A stretch of 64,000 nt of DNA from UBA8110 sp964597275 (GTDB lineage: Bacteria > SAR324 > NAC60-12): positions 1 to 64,000 of the forward strand of contig CAZQXS010000001.1 in assembly GCA_964597275.1 (NCBI GenBank), written 5' to 3'. The notes beneath the pieces were generated by a model. That model searched no databases and was not told the DNA's origin. It saw only the letters and a program-made list of their open reading frames with translations. Below are positions 53,569 to 60,686 of the stretch, in pieces. Made by a program: the position numbers and the translations under genes. How positions within the stretch are numbered: position 1 is the first letter of the stretch; every line of letters starts with the position of its first letter.

Positions 53569-54302
53569 GATCCCGCTCCTTCCTGAAAGTATTCCCCCGC
53601 CGAACCTCGGAACGAGACCTCCGCCACTGCGTCCACCTCGCCCGGATGTGGATTGACGTTGACCACCACCGCCCCTGCAAGTTGGGCTTGCTGCGCCAGC
53701 CAGACGGGCGTGTGGATCACTCCGGCGGTGCCGATCACCAGGGCCACGTCACAGTTTCGGCAGGCCTCCAGCGATTCCGGAAGCGGGTAGTCTTCGTAAC
53801 TCTCGCCGATGAAGCAGACGTGCGGACGCCAACCGCGTAGTTCCTCATCCGCAGGCGGCGCACTTGTCCAAGTCTCCGGAAGCGGTCGGCACTCCCCGGT
53901 TTGCAGGCTTCGCATTTCGCGGATGCTGCCGTGGATTTCGTGAACCTGTGCGCTCCCCGCCTTGCGGTGCAGTCCGGAAACGTTTTGCGTGACCAGTCCG
54001 AGAAAACGTTCGCCCAGCGTCGCTTCGAGTTCGGCAAGCGCGAAGTGTGAGGCGGCAGGCGGGGTGTCGTGGTAGCGCACGAAGCGCTGGAGGTACCAGC
54101 GCCACTGCCGGAGCGGTTCGGAGTGGAGGGCTTCCACGGACGCAAGGTAGGTGGCCTCCTTGTCCTCGTAGTAGCCCTTTTCGCCCCGAAAAGTCGGCAA
54201 TCCCGCCTCGGCATCAATGCCCGAACCCGTGATCACGACCACCCGCACCCGGTCCTCCCGGAGTCCGGCGGGCGTGAATTCAAAGGGCAGGGCGTTTGGC
54301 AT
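53565..54302 (-). CDS. Sirtuin-family NAD-dependent deacylase (SIR2/CobB), atypical
   Basis: A 245-residue Rossmann-fold sirtuin-like protein. NAD-binding GAGxS is changed to VITGSGIDAEAGLPTFRG, the catalytic His is kept in EIHGSIREMRSLQTG, and TQNVDxLH reads TQNVSGLH (Asp to Ser). RPHVCFIGES replaces RPxVVxFGE. The usual four zinc cysteines (two CxxC pairs) are absent; only isolated Cys residues (GECRP, VCFIGE, ACRNCD) are seen. Family identity is clear. Activity on lysine acylation is uncertain and it may be a specialised or weak enzyme. Overlaps the lipoprotein gene by four bases. Confidence 0.85.
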   Translation of the reverse strand: MPNALPFEFTPAGLREDRVRVVVITGSGIDAEAGLPTFRGEKGYYEDKEATYLASVEALHSEPLRQWRWYLQRFVRYHDTPPAASHFALAELEATLGERFLGLVTQNVSGLHRKAGSAQVHEIHGSIREMRSLQTGECRPLPETWTSAPPADEELRGWRPHVCFIGESYEDYPLPESLEACRNCDVALVIGTAGVIHTPVWLAQQAQLAGAVVVNVNPHPGEVDAVAEVSFRGSAGEYFQEGAGS

Positions 54303-54521
54303 TTCCAGTTACGAAAGAAGCGTCCGGAAATTCTTGCACGGCAAGACGGTGCAGGTCAATGCAAACCCTTGAGTAAAGAGTCTTGATTTTCCAGACGCAA
54401 TCCACTACACCATTCCAGTGCCTCGTGGAGTATGTTCCCGATGGTGCAGTTTCAAGCGATCCGTCTTCGGAAGGAGAACGCCCAAGGCGGGAAACGTCAA
54501 TCCAATCAAAATGAGGAGATT

Positions 54522-55469
54522 ATGTTCAAATTGTTGAACAAGGTCGCACTGGCCGTTGTGGCAAGCGCCATGCTGGTGGGCACCGCATTCGCAGAGTATC
54601 CCGAAAAGCCCGTGCAGTTCATCGTGCCGTGGCCTCCGGGGGACTTGGAGGATGTGCTGACGCGCCTGATCGCGGAAGAGTTTCAGAAGGAGTACGATGT
54701 CCCGGCTGCGGTCGTCAACAAGCCGGGGGCCGGGGCGGGTCCGGTTCCGGGGTCATTTGAGGTTGCCAACGCTCCGGCGGACGGCTACACGGTCGGGTCG
54801 TTCGTGATCGGCGTTCCCACGATCTTCCCGCTGGTGGGCATCGAGGGGCTGGAGTACGGCACCTTCGAGCCAGTCGGGATTTTCGTGACCTATCCCTTCG
54901 TGCTGGCGGCGCGGGGCGATGCGCCTTACTCCAACTTGGAGGAACTTGCAGCGTATGCCAAGAACAACAAGGTCGCGCTCGGTCACTTCGGCTACGGACT
55001 CGTGCCCACGCGCATCACCTTCGTGGCAGCAATGGACCTCGGCTTCGAGTTCGGCAGTCAGGCTGCGTTTGACAACATTGACTGCAACACGCTCGCCAGC
55101 GGCGACGCGGATGTGGTCAACACCACGGTGCAGTTGGTGATGCCCTGCCTCGACAAGGTCAAGCTGCTCGCCTCGATCACGGAGGAGCGCATCTCGGTCT
55201 CGCCCGACACTCCCACCCTCACCGAGTCGGTTCCGGGTCTGCCCACGACGTTGTGGAACGGCCTCTTTGTGAAAAAGGGCACCCCGCAGATCGTGCGCGA
55301 CAAGATTGAGCGCGTGGCCACCCGTGCCCTGCTCAGCACCAAGGCGCAGAAAATCGCCCGCGATTCCGGTGCGCTGATTTACTGGAAGGGAGCCGAAGAG
55401 TCCAACAAGCAAATTTATGCGGACTACAAGGCGATGGAGGCGATCTTCAAGCGCATGGGAGACCTCTAA
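54522..55469 (+). CDS. Bug-family tripartite tricarboxylate transporter substrate-binding protein
   Basis: A 315-residue periplasmic protein. Signal peptide: MFKLLNKVALAVVASAMLVG, cleavage after TAFA. Bug-family marks: EYPEKPVQFIVPWPPGDLED and NKPGAGAGPVPGSFEVAN, then NAPADGYTVGSFVIGVPTIF. AGGAG lies just before the ATG at 54522. The membrane partners TctA/TctB are not nearby, as is usual for many Bug proteins. The next gene starts 49 bp later in the same direction and belongs to a split dikinase. A weak promoter (TTGATT, 54383-54388; TACACC, 54406-54411; 17-bp spacer) precedes it. Confidence 0.9.
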   Translation: MFKLLNKVALAVVASAMLVGTAFAEYPEKPVQFIVPWPPGDLEDVLTRLIAEEFQKEYDVPAAVVNKPGAGAGPVPGSFEVANAPADGYTVGSFVIGVPTIFPLVGIEGLEYGTFEPVGIFVTYPFVLAARGDAPYSNLEELAAYAKNNKVALGHFGYGLVPTRITFVAAMDLGFEFGSQAAFDNIDCNTLASGDADVVNTTVQLVMPCLDKVKLLASITEERISVSPDTPTLTESVPGLPTTLWNGLFVKKGTPQIVRDKIERVATRALLSTKAQKIARDSGALIYWKGAEESNKQIYADYKAMEAIFKRMGDL

Positions 55470-55518
55470 GCCAACCCCTGCCTTTTCATCACGCCCGCTT
55501 TCTCCGGAAGGCGGGCGC

Positions 55519-57270
55519 ATGCCTCACTCATACCCAAGCCGCCTCATGCCCCTTTCCGAATCTGAAATCATCGCCGACCCCGGCTATCCCGGCTGGCATT
55601 CCGGGCTGGCCGTCGGCCCCCGCATGCACACCGTCACCCGTCCGCTTGGCCGGGAGCTCGAGGACAGCTTCTGGATTCTCGAATACCGCTGGTCCTACGG
55701 CATCCGCCCCCTCGGCTTCACGGTGGTGGACGATGCCATGAACTGGGGCTTGCAGCGCGGGGCTTACGAAACGCACCTGCCCGGCTCCAACGGACAGGAT
55801 TACGCACTCGCAGGAATCCACGCCTACTGCCGGGAACTGCCGCAGTTTTCCACACTGGAAGACGAAGCCCGCGAGCTGCGGCTGGACGCTTTTCTGCCGC
55901 CGTTTCTGGAAGGCTTTGCAACCGATTGGGGCGCAACCGCACGAACGCTTGATGCGCGGGGCCGCGCCCTGTGCGAGCGTGACCTCAATGGACTCGGCAC
56001 TCCCGAACTTTTGGATTATCTGGAGGACGCACGGCTTTACCTGCGCTGGGTTTGGGAGGTGCATTTTCACTGGATGTATCCCCTGCTCGTGAACTACTTG
56101 GGCTTCACGGGCTTTTGCGAGGAACTCGGCATCGCCGCCTCAGAAGTCCCCAAATTTCTGGCAGGATATTCCAGCAAAATCACGGAAGGCGACCAAGCTC
56201 TGTTCAGTTTGGCGGCGGAGGCCCGCAGTGCGGGACTGGAAGTGACTTTCAAGGAAAACGAGGCAGGAGCCATTGCTGCCGCGCTGGACAAGACCGGAAG
56301 TGCCGGGAGCGGCTTCCAAACGAAGCTTGACGGGTTTCTGCAAGCATGGGGCTGGCGCACGGAAAACGTGGGCGACCTCGGCATTGCCAGTTGGCGCGAA
56401 GACCCGACTCCGGTGCTGGGTATGATTCGGACGCTGCTGGCGAAGGACGAAATCCCCAACGTGGCGACCGAGTTACGGCACTCCGCTACCGCACGGGACG
56501 AGGCGATTTCCACTGCACGGAGCCGCCTGAGTCGTTCGGAGCAGGAATCGTTTGACGAGGGTTTGCAGGCGTTGCAATCCGCCAATTTCATCTGGTGGAA
56601 CGAGGACCACAACCACTACATTGACATGCGCTCCACCATCCCCATGCGCCGGGCCGCACTCGCACTCGGTGAAGCCCTCGGTTGTGCCCATCCGGACGAC
56701 ACCACTTTCCTGTTCTGGCCGGAACTGCTGGCCGTGGCGGAAGGCCGCTCCAAGCTTGGCGAGTTCACCAACTTGACCGGGGAACGCCGCGACTACTTTG
56801 CACAGTGGGCGGCGCGGCGCGGCGAGATGCCCAAGTACCTCGGCCCCACGCCGGAGGAAGTGACCGATCCGATCATGATTGAGATGGACGGCGTGACCGA
56901 GGAATTCCTGCGAGTCATCGGCTCCAACCAGTCCGGAGCCGAAGCGCTCACGGGCACGGCAGGCGGGCCGGGCAAAGCACAAGGACGCGCCAAAATCCTG
57001 CTGACCGCCGAGGGCATCCACGAACTCGCTCCCGGAGACGTGCTGGTTTGCGAAGGCACCTCGCCTAGCTGGACCCCGGCCTTTGCGAAAATCGCCGCCT
57101 GTGTTTGCGACACCGGAGGCAGCCTCAGCCATGCCGCCGTCATCAGCCGCGAGTATGGCGTTCCCAGCGTTCTCGGCACCGCGATTGCGACCAAGCTGAT
57201 CCGGGAGGGCGACTTGGTGGAAGTGGACGGCACCAAGGGCGAGGTGCGCGTTTTGGAGCGTGCCGCATGA
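55519..57270 (+). CDS. PEP-utilizing-enzyme (phosphohistidine) protein of a split dikinase
   Basis: A 583-residue protein. Its C-terminal ~100 residues form a PEP-utilizer mobile domain with the phosphorylatable His (about H538) in GGSLSHAAVISREYGVPSVL. The long N-terminal part (1-450) has no general-kinase domain; it includes WWNEDHNHYIDMRSTIPMRR, seen in proteins related to phenylphosphate synthase PpsA. The ATG at 55519 has GGAAGG eight bases upstream; an ATG nine codons later is an alternative. Its stop overlaps the ATP-grasp gene by four bases. The acceptor is probably set by the N-terminal part; unknown. Confidence 0.85.
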   Translation: MPHSYPSRLMPLSESEIIADPGYPGWHSGLAVGPRMHTVTRPLGRELEDSFWILEYRWSYGIRPLGFTVVDDAMNWGLQRGAYETHLPGSNGQDYALAGIHAYCRELPQFSTLEDEARELRLDAFLPPFLEGFATDWGATARTLDARGRALCERDLNGLGTPELLDYLEDARLYLRWVWEVHFHWMYPLLVNYLGFTGFCEELGIAASEVPKFLAGYSSKITEGDQALFSLAAEARSAGLEVTFKENEAGAIAAALDKTGSAGSGFQTKLDGFLQAWGWRTENVGDLGIASWREDPTPVLGMIRTLLAKDEIPNVATELRHSATARDEAISTARSRLSRSEQESFDEGLQALQSANFIWWNEDHNHYIDMRSTIPMRRAALALGEALGCAHPDDTTFLFWPELLAVAEGRSKLGEFTNLTGERRDYFAQWAARRGEMPKYLGPTPEEVTDPIMIEMDGVTEEFLRVIGSNQSGAEALTGTAGGPGKAQGRAKILLTAEGIHELAPGDVLVCEGTSPSWTPAFAKIAACVCDTGGSLSHAAVISREYGVPSVLGTAIATKLIREGDLVEVDGTKGEVRVLERAA

Positions 57271-58346
57271 GCGCCTTCACCTTCGGGTTCGATTCCCCTG
57301 AAGCCGCCGACCCCCAGCACTCCGGGGCCAAGGTCGCCCGCCTCGCACAACTCGCCGCATCCGGACACGCGGTTCCCAAGGGCTTTGTCGTGACCACGGC
57401 AGCGTTTTCCACTTTCCTTGAGGAAAGTCGGGCAGGCCGCGAAATCGGTGAAATCGCCCGCAACGCCGAATCCGCCAATTCGGAGCAAGCCATCCGGGAA
57501 GCCGCCGCCGCCATCGCCGAGTTGGGAGCAAACGCGACACTGCCAGAAGCCATCGCCATCTCCCTCCAGCACGACTACGCGCAGCTTTGCTTGGCGGAAC
57601 GGCGGGTGGACCTGCCCGTGGCGGTGCGCAGTTCGGCAACCGGAGAGGACGCGAAGGACGCGAGTTTCGCCGGACAGTACGAATCGTTGCTGGGCATGCG
57701 CAGTGCCGATGCGGTGGCGCAGGCCGTGGTGCAATGCTGGCTTTCGCTCTTCAACGAGCGGGCGTTGCTCTACCGACAGCGGGCCGGGATTTCCTTTGCC
57801 GCCACACCGATGGCCGTGGCCGTGATGACGCTGGTGGAGGCACGGGCGGCGGGGGTCGCCTTTTCGGAGCATCCCGTCAAGCGCACGTCCGACCGCGTGG
57901 TGATCGAGGGCACCTTTGGGTTTGGCGAGGCGCTCGTGCAGGGGGTCGTGACTCCGGATCATGCCGAACTCGACAAGGCCGATCAGCGTATTTTGGATTA
58001 CCAAGTTGGCGCAAAAACAACGGTTTCAATCCTCGATGCAGCCTTGGGCAAAGTAGTCGAACGTCCCATGCCGGAAGGCTTCCGAGCGGCCCGTGCGCTG
58101 GATGATGAGGAATTGCAGGCCATCGCCAAAACGATGAGCCAACTGGAGGAAGAGGCTGGACACGCGGTGGACGTGGAATGGGTGCTACCCGTGGGACGCC
58201 AACCCGGACAACCCATCGCCGTCGTACAGCTACGCCCAATCACTGGAAAACCTGCGGATGCAACGCCCAAGAAGCCTGCGTGGAGTCCGGGACGCTACGC
58301 CAGCAAGTACGGCGTGAAGAAACGCACAGGCCGGAGTTCCGCATGA
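57267..58346 (+). CDS. PEP/pyruvate-binding (PPDK_N, ATP-grasp) protein of a split dikinase
   Basis: A 359-residue protein equivalent to the ATP-binding N-terminal domain of PEP synthase. Motifs: HSGAKVARLAQLAASGHAVP, VAVRSSATGEDAKDASFAGQ, CWLSLFNERALLYRQRAG and GTFGFGEALVQGVVTPDHAE, ending in AVVQLRPITG. It lacks the central phosphohistidine domain, which the previous gene supplies. This two-subunit arrangement is known from phenylphosphate synthase (ATP to the His protein, then to the acceptor). The catalytic domain looks intact. Starts inside the previous stop (ATGA); its own stop overlaps the HAD gene. Confidence 0.87.
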   Translation: MSAFTFGFDSPEAADPQHSGAKVARLAQLAASGHAVPKGFVVTTAAFSTFLEESRAGREIGEIARNAESANSEQAIREAAAAIAELGANATLPEAIAISLQHDYAQLCLAERRVDLPVAVRSSATGEDAKDASFAGQYESLLGMRSADAVAQAVVQCWLSLFNERALLYRQRAGISFAATPMAVAVMTLVEARAAGVAFSEHPVKRTSDRVVIEGTFGFGEALVQGVVTPDHAELDKADQRILDYQVGAKTTVSILDAALGKVVERPMPEGFRAARALDDEELQAIAKTMSQLEEEAGHAVDVEWVLPVGRQPGQPIAVVQLRPITGKPADATPKKPAWSPGRYASKYGVKKRTGRSSA

Positions 58347-59011
58347 CCGCACAGGTGCTGTTGTTTGATTTCGGCTCGGTCATTTCCAAAAGTCTCTTCG
58401 AAACGCTGAATGAGATTGAAGCGACCTTTGGGCTGGAACCCGGAATTCTCGACTGGTCGGGTCCGATTGCAGGCCGTGTTGATCCGCTCTGGCAGAGCAT
58501 GCAGCGCGACGAGATCAGCGAACGTGACTACTGGTATCGGCGGGCTGACGAGCTTTCGGAATGGGTGGGCGAGGCACTGACCATCAAGGAAATCATCCGC
58601 CGCAGCCGAGGTTGGAACGTCAATTCCGTGATTCGCCCGGAAGCGATTGCCGTCGTGCAAGCCGCCCAAGCTGCAGGGCGCACCACCGCGATCCTCACCA
58701 ACGAGTTGCAGTTGTTCTACGGGGCGGATGTGATTGAGCAACTGGACTTCCTCGACCACATTGACCACCTCTTTGACGCGACCACCACCAAAATCCTCAA
58801 GCCCGACCGCCGCGCCTACGACATGGTGACCGCCGGACTCGGCCTCCCACCCGACCAAATCGTTTTTGTGGACGACCAAGCCCGCAACATCGTCGGAGCC
58901 GAAGCCGTCGGAATGCTCACGGTGCATTTCGACCTCAACTCCCCACGCACCTGCTTCAACCAAGCCTTGGCCCTGCTTGGCGTACCCCCCCTTGAGGAAT
59001 CCGCTCCATAA
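58343..59011 (+). CDS. HAD-superfamily hydrolase, YihX-like
   Basis: A 222-residue HAD phosphatase. Motif I is LLFDFGSVI with D9 nucleophile and Gly at D+2, as in YihX-type sugar phosphatases (FDLGNVI). Motif II is TAILTNELQLF, motif III TKILKPDRRAYDMV and motif IV IVFVDDQARNIVGAEAVGM. A helical cap (about 20-80, TIKEIIRRSRGWNVNSVIRP) is present. The ATG overlaps the stop of the ATP-grasp gene (ATGA), so it is the third coupled gene. It could dephosphorylate the dikinase product or an intermediate; this is inference. Confidence 0.85.
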   Translation: MTAQVLLFDFGSVISKSLFETLNEIEATFGLEPGILDWSGPIAGRVDPLWQSMQRDEISERDYWYRRADELSEWVGEALTIKEIIRRSRGWNVNSVIRPEAIAVVQAAQAAGRTTAILTNELQLFYGADVIEQLDFLDHIDHLFDATTTKILKPDRRAYDMVTAGLGLPPDQIVFVDDQARNIVGAEAVGMLTVHFDLNSPRTCFNQALALLGVPPLEESAP

Positions 59012-59060
59012 AAGGATTCCACGCCTCACCACAGCGGTTCTTCTTGCTTTCCGCTGAACA

Positions 59061-59078
59061 TGTAGTAACATTACTACA
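59061..59078 (+). promoter_or_regulatory. Operator/promoter of the Phd-VapC pair
   Basis: TGTAGTAACATTACTACA: 8-base arms TGTAGTAA/TTACTACA around CA, a near-perfect dyad typical of antitoxin autoregulation. TTGCTT (59044-59049) and TAACAT (59066-59071) with a 16-bp spacer would form the promoter, the -10 lying inside the dyad. The antitoxin ATG is 22 bases further. Assignment to this antitoxin is inferred from position. Confidence 0.75.
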
Positions 59079-59099
59079 AAACCCCAGCAGGGTCAGCAA

Positions 59100-59354
59100 A
59101 TGCCTACGACACTCACGAGCAGGGAATTCAATCAGGACATTGGAAGGGCCAAGCGGGCCACCCGCCACGGTCCCGTGTTCATCACGGATCGAGGGAAAAC
59201 CGCCCATGTGCTGATTGCCATTGAGGATTATCACCACCTCGCACAGCCGCATAGTCGCACCGTGGAAGCGCTCGCCATGTCGGAGGGATCCGAGGTGGAG
59301 TTTGAGCCGGGGCGGCTGGAGGACCGCCTGCTCAAGGACGTTGGGTTTGAGTGA
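59100..59354 (+). CDS. Phd/YefM-type antitoxin
   Basis: An 84-residue protein. N-terminal DNA-binding part: MPTTLTSREFNQDIGRAKRA, TRHGPVFITDRGKTAHVLIA, matching Phd/YefM antitoxins. The C-terminal tail (VEFEPGRLEDRLLKDVGFE) is acidic and presumably folds onto the toxin. Its stop overlaps the PIN toxin start by one base (TGATG). The palindrome at 59061 is likely its operator. Confidence 0.88.
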   Translation: MPTTLTSREFNQDIGRAKRATRHGPVFITDRGKTAHVLIAIEDYHHLAQPHSRTVEALAMSEGSEVEFEPGRLEDRLLKDVGFE

Positions 59355-59949
59355 TGCACCTCGTGGACACCAACGTCATCTCCGAGCTGCGAAAGGCCAA
59401 GGCGGGCAATGCCGACAAGAACGTGGTGCGCTGGGCTTCGTCNNNNNNNNNNNNNNNNNNNNNNNNNNNNNNNNNNNNNNNNNNNNNNNNNNNNNNNNNN
59501 NNNNNNNNNNNNNNNNNNNNNNNNNNNNNNNNNNNNNNNNNNTGCGAAAGGCCAAGGCGGGCAATGCCGACAAGAACGTGGTGCGCTGGGCTTCGTCCGT
59601 TCCAGAAACGGGTCTGTTTCTTTCGGTGATCTCCCTGATGGAGCTGGAGGTGGGAGTGCAACGGATGGAGCGGCGGGATCCCGGTCAGGGAAAAGCCTTG
59701 CGAGTCTGGTTGGAGCAGCAGGTGCTCCCGTTTTTTTCAGACCGTATCCTTGCCGTGAACGTCGACGTCGCCCGCAGGTGCGCCCGCCTGCATGTTCCCA
59801 ACCGTCTTCCGGATCGCGATGCCTTGATCGCGGCCACCGCCCTCGTTCACAGCCTCACGGTCGTGACACGCAACACGGGCGATTTCGAGCCAGCCGGAGT
59901 CCCGTTGCTGAACCCTTGGGACGGTGGCTTGTCCGCCAATAACCTGTGA
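59354..59949 (+). CDS. vapC: VapC-type PIN-domain toxin (interrupted by an artefactual gap)
   Basis: The start reads MHLVDTNVISELRKAKAG and the sequence continues after the gap into SLMELEVGVQRMERRDPGQG, LPDRDALIAATALVHSLTVV and TRNTGDFEPAGVPLLNP. The four PIN acidic residues are present (D5 in LVDTN, E in SLMELE, D in LPDRDAL, D in TGDFE). 55 bases before the gap (59388-59442) are repeated exactly after it (59543-59597); merging the copies gives one intact 146-residue PIN protein. As drawn, the frame is broken by Ns only. It follows the Phd antitoxin with a one-base overlap. Confidence 0.88.
59388..59597. other. Assembly gap (100 N, 59443-59542) with identical 55-nt flanks
   Basis: The 55 bases 59388-59442 and 59543-59597 are identical and abut the N-run on both sides. 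This is the picture expected when two contigs sharing a terminal overlap are scaffolded without merging. Removing one copy and the Ns restores a continuous vapC. No such overlap flanks the other three gaps. Confidence 0.9.
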
Positions 59950-60042
59950 AAACAGGTACTCTGCTGGAGAGGTGATTGAAAATTCACTCAGGACCACTCT
60001 TTTGTTGACTCTGAAGCTTTGTTGAAGGATGCGGAACTCGGA

Positions 60043-60630
60043 ATGCTGGCGTTTGTTTTTGCAGCGATCTTGATGCTGATCACTCCCGGTCCCGGAGTGA
60101 TGTCACTGGCCGGAGTCGGTGCGGCTTTCGGTTCGCGGGCGGGCCTCCTGTACATGCTCGGCCTCTGCTTCGGGGCCAATCTGGTGGCGGGGACGGTGGT
60201 GGCGGGCTATGCCACGTTGCTGCTTGCCACGCCCTACATCCGCACGGTGCTGATGACCCTCTCGTTCGGCTACCTGCTCTGGCTGGCACTGAAGATCGCC
60301 TTTGCCGGACGCAAGCTGGCCTTTATCCAGTCCGAACGTCCGCCGGGAGTGAGTGGTGGGGTGATGCTCCAGATCATCAACCCCAAGGCGTATGTGGTCA
60401 ACACGGCGCTGTTCACAGGGTTTGCGTTTGCAAACGTCAGCCTCTTCGAGGAAATGGTCTGGAAGTTCCTGAGCCTCAACCTCATCTGGATCGTCATTCA
60501 CGTCATCTGGCTGTTCGCCGGAATCTCCCTCAACCGTCTCAACCTTTCCGAACGTGCGCAGTTTGCCATCAACTCCGGCATGGCGACCGCGATGGTCGGC
60601 GTGGTCGTCTTGGCCGCAGTGGTGTACTGA
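60043..60630 (+). CDS. LysE-family translocator
   Basis: A 195-residue membrane protein with six predicted helices. The N-terminus MLAFVFAAILMLITPGPGVM contains the LysE/RhtB hallmark TPGPG. Also typical are LSFGYLLWLALKIAFAGRK and QIINPKAYVVNTALFTGFAF, with the conserved NPK. The ATG at 60043 gives the standard start; an upstream TTG (60019) is less likely. Family members export amino acids; substrate unknown. Convergent with purL; a short ACTGCT/AGCAGT hairpin lies between. Confidence 0.9.
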   Translation: MLAFVFAAILMLITPGPGVMSLAGVGAAFGSRAGLLYMLGLCFGANLVAGTVVAGYATLLLATPYIRTVLMTLSFGYLLWLALKIAFAGRKLAFIQSERPPGVSGGVMLQIINPKAYVVNTALFTGFAFANVSLFEEMVWKFLSLNLIWIVIHVIWLFAGISLNRLNLSERAQFAINSGMATAMVGVVVLAAVVY

Positions 60631-60686
60631 AAGAGGCCGAAACTAAAAAGGGATCACTGCTCTCAACAACAGCAGTTGACCCTCCG

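Noticed and set aside
55417..55518. Upstream extension of the PEP-utilizer gene into the Bug gene
   Set aside because: It overlaps the end of the Bug coding region in a different frame and has no family character; the ATG at 55519 has a proper RBS.
59388..59597. 55-bp duplication in vapC as a biological tandem repeat
   Set aside because: Both copies abut the N-run exactly and one copy restores a normal PIN protein, which fits an unmerged assembly overlap better.
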